The translations under genes and the position numbers were made by a program. DNA of 18,895 bases from an uncultured Eubacteriales bacterium (GTDB lineage: Bacteria > Bacillota > Clostridia > Oscillospirales > CAG-272): assembly GCA_934462885.1 (NCBI GenBank), contig CAKSJC010000006.1:1-18895 (forward strand). The letters are read 5' to 3'. The notes beneath the pieces are model-generated. The model was not told the origin of the DNA, made no database searches, and saw nothing but the letters and a program-made list of their open reading frames with translations. This document shows, piece by piece, positions 1 to 6,799 of the stretch (its first letter is position 1; each line of letters opens with the position of its first letter).

Positions 1-450
1 GCCGTCGACAACCGAACGCATGACCGTTTTTTTCATTGCCTCGATCGTTTTCTGATCGGCTATTCTGAAATCCGCCGACAACCCGAGAAGCGGAAAGTAT
101 TCCTTCAAGGATTTATAGAGAAACGAGTCGATAGTTGAAATATCCGCTCCCGAAATGCCGGAAAGCGCACGCGACGCTCTGCCGCGCGCGGCGGGAGAAT
201 CGTTCGCGCCACCGCTCAGAATATCGCGGAGAGCGGAACGTATCCTTGTTTTCATTTCCGCGGCGGCGGCTCTCGTAAAGGTTACGATAAGCATTTGTGA
301 GATATCCGCTCTGCCGCTCACGATCAGCTCGACGATTCGTCCGGTGAGAGAGGCGGTCTTTCCGCTTCCCGCCGCCGCCGAAAGAAGAAGATCTCCGTCT
401 CCGTAGAAAACGGCGCGTTTCTGCGGTACGGTGTATTTTACTTTTGACAT
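1..450 (-). CDS. addA: AddA helicase-nuclease, N-terminal part (cut by window edge)
   Basis: Catalytic helicase and nuclease subunit of AddAB, which resects double-strand breaks for RecA loading. Only the first 150 codons are present; the frame is open to the left edge. Seen: a Q-motif-like segment near residues 6-12, Walker A SAAAGSGKT at residues 24-32, the UvrD motif Ia stretch LIVTFTRAAAAEMK at 54-67, and an STIDSF block at 105-110 followed by the LKEYFPLLGL segment that superfamily 1A AddA proteins share. Many AddA proteins have His where Asp stands in STIDSF. The ATG at 450-448 is chosen because the motifs start at the usual distance from it; only a weak GGAA lies 8 bases upstream. It follows addB in the same direction, the normal order, but after an unusually long gap. 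The C-terminal nuclease domain is outside the window. Confidence 0.93.
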   Translation of the reverse strand, partial: MSKVKYTVPQKRAVFYGDGDLLLSAAAGSGKTASLTGRIVELIVSGRADISQMLIVTFTRAAAAEMKTRIRSALRDILSGGANDSPAARGRASRALSGISGADISTIDSFLYKSLKEYFPLLGLSADFRIADQKTIEAMKKTVMRSVVDG

Positions 451-742
451 AATTATTTCCGATGTTTTATATCTTTGCGATATAAAGACAAAGTTTGTTT
501 CGAAAGGCCGCACAAAAAGCCTTTCGCGCACACGGCGACGACTTTATTTCAAGTTGTATTTCACCGTTGACGCTTTTATGAGAAGCTCCTCGGTTATCGG
601 AGCTGTCCGCCTCGTTTTTCTTTGAATCACGGATACTTGCAAATATTCCGCGTTATTTCGCGGAGCTTTTGCCTCACCGACTCATGCGGCGATAACGCCG
701 GATGTGCGCAGCGAAGAACGAAAGCTTTCGTATCGGGCGCGC
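451..742. other. Non-coding gap between addB and addA with several hairpins
   Basis: No credible reading frame with a ribosome binding site was found on the minus strand here. The gap contains inverted repeats: an 8-base stem CGAAAGGC/GCCTTTCG at 501-508 and 519-526, AGCTCC/GGAGCT at 584-589 and 599-604, TCCGCG/CGCGGA at 647-652 and 659-664, GGCG/CGCC around 688-699, and the palindrome CGAAAGCTTTCG near 719-730. None is followed by a clear T-run on the minus strand, so none is called a terminator. In related genomes addB and addA are usually nearly adjacent (family knowledge), so this spacing is odd. Confidence 0.5.
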
Positions 743-3700
743 TTATTTTTCCTCGCGGCGGCAGATGAGACGGTAATCGCACCACTTACACGGATCGCTT
801 TTTCGATCGGGCTCGGCGCACGCTTTTCCGCGGCGCATCTCATAGGCGATATCGCCGATCACCCGATTAACGTCAGAGCATATTTTTCCAAGCTCCGCGG
901 CGGACACAAACGTTATCCCGTTCCCGAGAAAGCTTCCGTTTTTGTTCGCCGGCACTGTGCCGCGCCTTCCCTCCTCAAGTGCATAAATCACGCCTTCGTC
1001 GTCTATGAAAATGCCGCTTTGCTCGGTTTTTGCCTCCGCCGCCGCCCTCGCTTCTCCTTCTGCGGGCACGCGATCCATCGATACCGTCGCGGCGCGGAGA
1101 TTTACGTATTCCGCGCCTGCCGGAAGATATTCTCCTCCGTCGCCGGGAAGTCCGTTATGCCATATCGATGAAAGATATACGATAAGCTGAACGTCGGTTC
1201 CGCGGTACACATCGTCAAGTGAAAACCTTTTCGATCCTGTTTTATAGTCTATTACTCTGAAATAATTCTTTCCGTCGCGTCCCGGAAGAATATCAATACG
1301 GTCGACGCGTCCTCGGAGAGTTACCTCCGCGCCGTCCGCGGTCTTTATTATCATTGGACGAACGCTGTTCTCTCCCTCTCCGCCGATGGGAATCTCAAAT
1401 CCTTTCGGCGCAAATCCGCTTTGCAGAAGCTCTCTTCCCATTACGTCTATGAAAAGCGAAACATGGCGTTTCAAGCGTCTGAAAAGATATCTCATTCTTC
1501 CGCTTCCTTTTTTTTCATCGGAGAACGAAGATCCCTCTCTTAATTTTTCGATATAGTCCTCTATAATTTCGTTTATAAAAGAAGTCTTTTCCGCTCCGCC
1601 AAGCTTCACCGCGCGCGGATCGGAAAAATACTGCTCCATTATCCCGTGAACAAAATTCCCGATATCGGGGGAGCTTATTTCCGCTTTTGCGTCGGGGAAA
1701 AGCTTCATCAGGTATTTGCAGGAATACCCGAACGGACAGCCGACAAAGCTCGTTATCTTCGACTGGGAAAGGCTCATCTTTTTCCCGTACGGAAGATCGA
1801 CGGGAGAGATAAATTCTCCGCCTGTATCATCCGGCACATCTTTTTTCTCCGCAAGCGAATCAAGAAAAGCGCGCTCTTTTTCCGAATATCTCCTTGAAAG
1901 CAAGTATTCCGCGCTCTTTTCGTGATAAAGTATCGACGACAGAGGCTCTGCGGCGTAAGTCTTTACGATATCGTACCCGCTTTTCCTCGCTATCTCGGCA
2001 GCTCTCAGCGCCCCCTCGGAAAGAGCCGCTCCGCCTGCCATCGGCGCTAAAATATAAAGCTTTTCCTTAGCCGCCGCGGCTGTTCTGTAATACATGAAGT
2101 ATTCTCCGGCAGCGCGCAGCTTTTCGTCCGTTCCTTTTATATTAAGTCCGGCTCCCTCAAGAACGACGCGGTCGCGCTCTTTGAAGAAGCAGTCGCCGTC
2201 TCCCGCCTCTCCGGGGAACTCTCCCTCAACGGATCCGATCAGAATAACGCATTTCACCTCGTCAAAGCGGACTCCCGAAGAACTTCCGAGAATAACCTCG
2301 TCGACTCCCTGCGGAATGGCGCCTACGTCCATGGATTCCGCGACTCTCGTAAACAGTCCGAGAAATCTTCCCGACGTCAGGTTTATGCCGCCGCAAATCT
2401 CCGCCATTCTGTCGAATATCTCGCACACCGCGTTCCACGAAGAGACGGCTTTTTCGCCTTCGGCTTTCATTCCGATCGCGGCATACTCATCACGCAGAGC
2501 CGAAAGCCTTTCATAAACGTTCATTTCCTCGGCAAAGTAAACGGCAGCGCGGGCAATATCTTCAACCTTTGCTTCCCCTCCCGCACCATCGAAAACGGAG
2601 AGAAAACGCTCAATCGGAGGAACGAGCGCCTCTCGCGCGGAATTTGCAAGGGAGAGTATCAGCTTTCCGTGCTCGGTAAGCTCCATTTTGTATCCCTCGG
2701 GGTTCATCGACCAGCCGCCCGATGTAAAGCGGCGTTTTCCGTTTATGTTCCACGCGGACGTGTACATTTCAAAGGCGTCTCCTTCGTATTCCGAAAGGGG
2801 AGTAAGCCCGGTTTTTATTATATTTAATATGTTTTCTCTCTGCCAGCCTGCGTGATCAAGAGTCAGAGCTTCCGCTATAAGCCTGACCGCGGGGGATGCG
2901 GAAACGCTTCCGGCTTCCGAAATAAAGCACGGTATGCCGTGTGAGCGGAGCGCGGTATCAATCGTTCCCGCGCTTTTATTTATGTTCCGCGCCACGACCG
3001 CGATATCCGAGTATTTATATCCCATCCTTATCAGTTTATCGATTACTGAGGCGCAGGCTTCCGCTTCATCAAAGCGATCGGCGCATTTTACAATGACCGC
3101 TTCGGGTTCGGCTCCACCGTGCGGGGAGGACTCTTGCGGAATACTTTCGGCGCTGTTTTCGTCTGTTTTATGTTCCTCCTCCGGAATTTCGCTTTCGTAA
3201 TCGAAAATGTATCTCTCGATCTTTGCAAGAAGCGGAGCGTTTTTATGGCGGCGGTTTTCAGTGAGGGCGATATGCCGAATCTCGCGACCCTTAAGATGCG
3301 CTTCGTGCAGCGTTCTTTTATAGAACTCCGCAACTTCCGCAAACGCGATATTTTCACGATCTTTCGGATCGAAAGAAAACGTGACCGTCGTGTCGTCCGC
3401 AGTTTTCATTATTACAGAGAGAATACGTTCTTCCGCGGCTGTCAGAGAAAAGAACGAATCCACAAAAACCTTTTTCCCTGCGAAAAAATCGTGACTGCGG
3501 AGAGTTTGTTCAAGAGAATACAATATGTCGCCTCGGTCGACGTAATTTTCATGTAAAATATCGTTATACGCGGCGTAGACGAGAACCGCGTCGTGAAGCC
3601 GCGCGGAGAGAGACGCGTCGTCGGTTTCGCCGAGAGCGCAAAGAGCTTCCTCCGCTTCGGCGGGAGATACCCCGCTTCCTTTCAATTCGTCGACGGCGCG

Positions 3701-4069
3701 CATAAGCTCGCTTATGTTGCGGTCCTCTCTGCCGAGAGCGCAGTTATTGTATGTCTTAAGCTCGCTCCAAACCGAAATCATGGCTTTCCATATTATGAGA
3801 GATCTCGCTCCGCGGTCGATCTCAATATCGGATAATCCGCCGTATTTGCGGAAAACAGAGTTTGCGAGTCTTGTAAAGCTTGATATTTCAAGGCGCAGGT
3901 AAACGCTCTCCGGAAGAAGTTCTGCGATCTTTGTTTCCCAGACCACCGTTTGCTGTTCGGGAACGATAAGAACAATATCCGCATCGGTTTCCGAGAGGGC
4001 GGTTTTTATCATTTCGGTAACGGTTCGGCTCTTTCCGCTTCCGCACCTGCCTGTCACAAGATTTATCAT
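743..4069 (-). CDS. addB: AddB, ATP-dependent exonuclease subunit with Fe-S nuclease domain
   Basis: Second subunit of the AddAB helicase-nuclease (RecBCD functional equivalent); degrades the 5' strand at breaks and holds the Chi-recognition fold. It is 1108 residues long, near the family norm. The start at 4069 is preferred over the upstream in-frame 4114 because AAAGGAG lies 7 bases before it and because the protein then begins MINLVTGRCGSGKS with Walker A at residues 7-14. The C-terminal RecB-type nuclease is intact: VDRID with D923, then RVIDYKTG with D941 and K943. The four-cysteine iron-sulphur set is present: C778 in FVGCPFGYSC and the C-x2-C-x5-C triplet C1094, C1097, C1103 near the end. 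It reads toward addA. Upstream are three short direct repeats and the terminator of the preceding gene, so it probably has its own promoter, which I could not place confidently. Confidence 0.96.
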   Translation of the reverse strand: MINLVTGRCGSGKSRTVTEMIKTALSETDADIVLIVPEQQTVVWETKIAELLPESVYLRLEISSFTRLANSVFRKYGGLSDIEIDRGARSLIIWKAMISVWSELKTYNNCALGREDRNISELMRAVDELKGSGVSPAEAEEALCALGETDDASLSARLHDAVLVYAAYNDILHENYVDRGDILYSLEQTLRSHDFFAGKKVFVDSFFSLTAAEERILSVIMKTADDTTVTFSFDPKDRENIAFAEVAEFYKRTLHEAHLKGREIRHIALTENRRHKNAPLLAKIERYIFDYESEIPEEEHKTDENSAESIPQESSPHGGAEPEAVIVKCADRFDEAEACASVIDKLIRMGYKYSDIAVVARNINKSAGTIDTALRSHGIPCFISEAGSVSASPAVRLIAEALTLDHAGWQRENILNIIKTGLTPLSEYEGDAFEMYTSAWNINGKRRFTSGGWSMNPEGYKMELTEHGKLILSLANSAREALVPPIERFLSVFDGAGGEAKVEDIARAAVYFAEEMNVYERLSALRDEYAAIGMKAEGEKAVSSWNAVCEIFDRMAEICGGINLTSGRFLGLFTRVAESMDVGAIPQGVDEVILGSSSGVRFDEVKCVILIGSVEGEFPGEAGDGDCFFKERDRVVLEGAGLNIKGTDEKLRAAGEYFMYYRTAAAAKEKLYILAPMAGGAALSEGALRAAEIARKSGYDIVKTYAAEPLSSILYHEKSAEYLLSRRYSEKERAFLDSLAEKKDVPDDTGGEFISPVDLPYGKKMSLSQSKITSFVGCPFGYSCKYLMKLFPDAKAEISSPDIGNFVHGIMEQYFSDPRAVKLGGAEKTSFINEIIEDYIEKLREGSSFSDEKKGSGRMRYLFRRLKRHVSLFIDVMGRELLQSGFAPKGFEIPIGGEGENSVRPMIIKTADGAEVTLRGRVDRIDILPGRDGKNYFRVIDYKTGSKRFSLDDVYRGTDVQLIVYLSSIWHNGLPGDGGEYLPAGAEYVNLRAATVSMDRVPAEGEARAAAEAKTEQSGIFIDDEGVIYALEEGRRGTVPANKNGSFLGNGITFVSAAELGKICSDVNRVIGDIAYEMRRGKACAEPDRKSDPCKWCDYRLICRREEK

Positions 4070-4128
4070 AAAAAACTCCTTTTTGAGTCTGTACGGCTGA
4101 TCTTTCCATCTCACTGCGGACGGTCATT

Positions 4129-4193
4129 TTTCAAAGTCCGATCGCGGAGGTATATTTCAAAGTCTCGCCGTAAACCGGCTTTTTTCCAAAGTC
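4129..4193 (-). repeat. Three short direct repeats GACTTTGRAA upstream of addB
   Basis: On the minus strand the sequence GACTTTGAAA occurs at 4138-4129 and 4164-4155, and GACTTTGGAA at 4193-4184, with spacings of 26 and 29 bases. A related TTTGAAAAG lies further up near 4215-4223. They sit 60-124 bases before the addB start, in the gap where its promoter should be. They could be binding sites for a regulator or leftover duplications; nothing in the sequence decides this. Confidence 0.4.
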
Positions 4194-4223
4194 TGACTGT
4201 GATGAACGGGTATCTTTTCAAAG

Positions 4224-4263
4224 AAAAAGCCGCACGCTGTGCCGGGGGCGTTTTCGCGTGCGG
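4224..4263 (-). terminator. Rho-independent terminator of the M23-like gene
   Basis: Read on the minus strand: stem CCGCACGC (4263-4256), an 18-base loop, stem GCGTGCGG (4237-4230), then C and five T (4229-4224) and further T-rich sequence. It begins 20 bases after the stop codon of the M23-like gene. Confidence 0.75.
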
Positions 4264-4282
4264 ATCTTTCCGTTATTCTTTA

Positions 4283-5926
4283 TTATTCGTCGATCTTTGC
4301 TATAACGATCTTTCCGCCGGTCTCGCTGTCCTCCCACGTATCGTAAGGAGATACAAATGATGTCCCGACAGACATCGCAATATGCGCTCCCGTCTGACCG
4401 GTAAATCCGCTTTGACCTGTCGTTCCGATTGCAGTTCCTTTTTCTACGATATCTCCGACCGACACGGAAACTGAGCCTAAGTTATAGTACCATGTTTTTA
4501 ATCCGTATCCGTGTTCGATAACCACAATGTTTCCGGGGTAATCGAGACTTCCCGCGTATACGACTTCGCCTGCGTTCCATGCGTTCACGTCAATTCCCGC
4601 GGCAGAGGAGTAATCCACTCCGTTATTTCTGTAAGACACGGTCGTCGCTCCGTTTAAGTAGATGCTTCTTCCGAAACCGCGGAGAAGCTGATATGCCCCG
4701 CCGACGCCCTGAAGGAAGAATCCGTCGTAATACTTTGTGGAAGATCCGGTCGACATTATCTCGGATACCGCCGTCTCAAACTGACTGCGCGCCGCTTCCG
4801 TATTGTAAGTCGAAACGACGTTTTCGGGAACGGTGTAATATGAAACTTTTTCTCCTCCGTTCTTTACGGTGAGAATAGTATCCTGGCTTACTCCGCCGTA
4901 TTTGAAAGTAAGAGTGTAAAGTCCCGACGGAGTCGTCATATCAATGGGAAGGAACGCGACAGAATATCCGTCCGCTTTATAGAAAACCGGTTTCGGATCT
5001 GTTTCAATCGTTGATGTAAATTCGATAAGTTCCGGTTTTGTAACGTTGAGCGCGGTGAGCGCGGTGAATTTTCCGGCTTCTACCGTTGTGTCGGCGACAT
5101 AAAACTCCGCCGGAGCGGTTACTACGGATTCAAACGAATAGTCAAGTTCTCCGCAGAACGAGCGCGCGGGATCTTCGTACCATTTCGCGACTACGCTTAT
5201 GACGAGAGTCTGCGTCGAGCTTACGTCAAAGCCTCCGAGAGCGGAGTACATATCGTCGTAAATAAGGTTATCGTTTTCGTCGCGTATCTGCACGGAGCAG
5301 TAGTCCGGCTCTATATCGAAAGAGAAATTCACTCCTCCCTCGAGCTCATATACTTTTTCTTCGTCGGAGATGATTCCGCTTATGTCAGCGTCAACGTATG
5401 CGCCCGTATAGTTTTTGTACTGCCATACCGCCTTGCTCGGCATGATCTCGGTGTTTCCCGAAGTCATTTTCGGCACGGTCGAGTTGTCGTAAAGGCTTTC
5501 GGCATAACGGCTTGTTATGAACTGTTCGGCGTCGGATTCCGCAATTTTGTACGGAGTTCCTATGCTGTCGCGAAAATAGTTGGTCGACGTATCCTGCGAG
5601 AAGTAGTATTCGAAATCTTCGCTGCGGACGTTATTGTATATCGAGACTTTGAAGAATTTCTCTCCCAAAAGAGAATCGGGAAGAGCGACGATCTTCGACG
5701 CATTTTTCTTTACGCTGAGGAAGTATTTTATAAGCGTATCCGCTTCGTCTCCCTCCGCGTTTTTTTCAAAAACATATTTCTTTCCTTTTACATCGTCTAT
5801 CGTAATTTTTACGGCAGTATCTTCATCTACCGGAGCTTTTTGTACTCTTATGTAACTCGCGTACGCGACCGCCGTCGGAATAAAACATAATATTACCGCA
5901 AGAATAAGTATCAGTTTGTTTTTCAC
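4283..5926 (-). CDS. Secreted/anchored protein with degenerate M23 (LytM-like) peptidase domain
   Basis: 547 residues. An N-terminal signal peptide or signal anchor is seen (KNK, then a hydrophobic run to about residue 22). A long beta-rich region follows, with an Ig-like segment around residues 285-355, and the C-terminal 110 residues align with the M23/LytM fold through the VVIEHGYGLKTWYYNL and GDIVEKGTAIGTTGQSG stretches. M23 enzymes cut peptidoglycan cross-bridges using HxxxD, an H in YxHL, and HxH. Here HxxxD reads N434-xxx-D438, YxHL reads YYNL (N482), and HxH reads H515-I-A517. Two zinc-ligand positions and one catalytic His are therefore replaced, so I infer a non-enzymatic scaffold or activator, as known for EnvC and SpoIIQ-type LytM domains; I cannot assign it to either. 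The start is GTG with AGAGAGGA about 10 bases upstream. A sigma-A promoter precedes it and a terminator follows, so it appears monocistronic. Confidence 0.8.
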   Translation of the reverse strand: MKNKLILILAVILCFIPTAVAYASYIRVQKAPVDEDTAVKITIDDVKGKKYVFEKNAEGDEADTLIKYFLSVKKNASKIVALPDSLLGEKFFKVSIYNNVRSEDFEYYFSQDTSTNYFRDSIGTPYKIAESDAEQFITSRYAESLYDNSTVPKMTSGNTEIMPSKAVWQYKNYTGAYVDADISGIISDEEKVYELEGGVNFSFDIEPDYCSVQIRDENDNLIYDDMYSALGGFDVSSTQTLVISVVAKWYEDPARSFCGELDYSFESVVTAPAEFYVADTTVEAGKFTALTALNVTKPELIEFTSTIETDPKPVFYKADGYSVAFLPIDMTTPSGLYTLTFKYGGVSQDTILTVKNGGEKVSYYTVPENVVSTYNTEAARSQFETAVSEIMSTGSSTKYYDGFFLQGVGGAYQLLRGFGRSIYLNGATTVSYRNNGVDYSSAAGIDVNAWNAGEVVYAGSLDYPGNIVVIEHGYGLKTWYYNLGSVSVSVGDIVEKGTAIGTTGQSGFTGQTGAHIAMSVGTSFVSPYDTWEDSETGGKIVIAKIDE

Positions 5927-6020
5927 GGCATTCCGTCCTCTCTTTTTCCGTTTTATCTGTCGTTACCTTATTTTATATATCGTTATATGCCGCACTTTGG
6001 CATTTTTTATCTTTTATCAT

Positions 6021-6049
6021 ATTATACCTAATAATCCCGATAAAATCAA
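6021..6049 (-). promoter_or_regulatory. Sigma-A promoter for the M23-like gene
   Basis: On the minus strand: TTGATT (6049-6044), a 17-base spacer, and TATAAT (6026-6021). The predicted start near 6014 leaves a leader of about 88 bases before the GTG at 5926. The leader can form a small ATGCC/GGCAT hairpin (about 5986-6005). Confidence 0.75.
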
Positions 6050-6121
6050 GTGGCAAATTGTACAAGTTTATTTATTGAGCCGCAAGACGGGACGTCCGGC
6101 ACAAATACGTTTTTTTGCCTC

Positions 6122-6150
6122 TTGACAAAATATAGCAGGAGTGGTATACT
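6122..6150 (+). promoter_or_regulatory. Consensus sigma-A promoter for the marR-acyl-CoA ligase unit
   Basis: TTGACA (6122-6127), a spacer of exactly 17 bases, and TATACT (6145-6150). The predicted transcription start is near 6157. It diverges from the promoter of the M23-like gene, with 72 bases between the two -35 boxes. Confidence 0.82.
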
Positions 6151-6274
6151 TTGAATAGTTTTGACAAGTCAACGTTTTGTAAGCAAAGGTTTACGAAAAA
6201 AGGCGGCGTCGGACTCTGCTTTATGAAAAAAAGGAACAGACTCTGCTTTATTGAAAATGGCAGGAGCGGTATAC
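6135..6274 (+). repeat. Nested direct repeats in the marR leader
   Basis: GCAGGAGYGGTATAC occurs at 6135-6149, where it forms the promoter spacer and -10 box, and again at 6260-6274, where its AGGAG is the only ribosome-binding-like sequence before marR. Between them GACTCTGCTTTAT occurs twice, at 6212-6224 and 6239-6251 (period 27 bases), each followed by GAAAA with one extra T in the second copy. The leader thus looks built by local duplication of promoter-region sequence. Confidence 0.6.
6161..6172 (+). promoter_or_regulatory. Candidate MarR operator palindrome
   Basis: TTGAC-AA-GTCAA is a 12-base inverted repeat that begins 11 bases after the -10 box, so it covers the start of the transcript. 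MarR proteins commonly bind such palindromes over their own promoter (family knowledge). That this site serves the adjacent MarR gene is inference. Confidence 0.5.
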
Positions 6275-6280
6275 GGTTTT

Positions 6281-6754
6281 ATGGATGAGATATGCACTGA
6301 CCGAAAAGATAGGTTTATGCGTTTTTCGCGCGCGACTGACGCGATCATAAAGAACTTACAGCGGTACAAAAATGAGAAGCTTCAATCATTCGGATTAAAA
6401 AGCATGCACCTCATGTTTTTGTACAATCTCGACAAGGCAAAAGACGGGCTGACCGCCGGAGAATTATCGGATGTCTGCGGAGTAGACAAGGCGTTTATTT
6501 CACGCATGACCGCCGAATTAAGAAAAGCGGGATATGTTGCATATTCGGAGTCAAAGCCGGAACGGTTTCACTACAGGAAAAAACTCATACTTACCGAATA
6601 CGGAAAGAAAATCATGGAGTCGGTAAATAATATGATTAAAGATGCCGTGGCTAAAATATCGGACGGCGTTTCCTCCGAACAAATCGAAATTTTTTACGAT
6701 GTTCTTTATAAGCTTGACACCAATCTTAGCACTATCCTTACGGATCGTGCGTGA
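6281..6754 (+). CDS. MarR-family transcriptional regulator
   Basis: A 157-residue winged helix-turn-helix regulator, probably dimeric and responsive to a small lipophilic or acyl ligand (family inference). Seen: an N-terminal helix (RFSRATDAIIKNLQRY), the recognition region LTAGELSDVCGVDKAFISRM, and a wing followed by LILTEYGKKIM, the usual MarR order, then a helical C-terminus for dimerisation. The start is uncertain: the frame is open from a TTG at 6251, with ATGs at 6257, 6281 and 6317. I use 6281 because AGGAG at 6262-6266 lies upstream, although 14 bases is long; 6317 is the main alternative. It lies 45 bases before the acyl-CoA ligase gene in the same direction, downstream of a near-perfect promoter and a palindrome, which suggests autoregulation and control of the ligase. 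Confidence 0.88.
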   Translation: MDEICTDRKDRFMRFSRATDAIIKNLQRYKNEKLQSFGLKSMHLMFLYNLDKAKDGLTAGELSDVCGVDKAFISRMTAELRKAGYVAYSESKPERFHYRKKLILTEYGKKIMESVNNMIKDAVAKISDGVSSEQIEIFYDVLYKLDTNLSTILTDRA

Positions 6755-6799
6755 AATATAAAATATAATACCACTTGATCTTAATTTACGGAGAAAAAA

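Noticed and set aside
5986..6012. ATGCC/GGCAT hairpin followed by six T on the plus strand as a terminator
   Set aside because: The stem is five bases and no plus-strand gene lies upstream for it to terminate.
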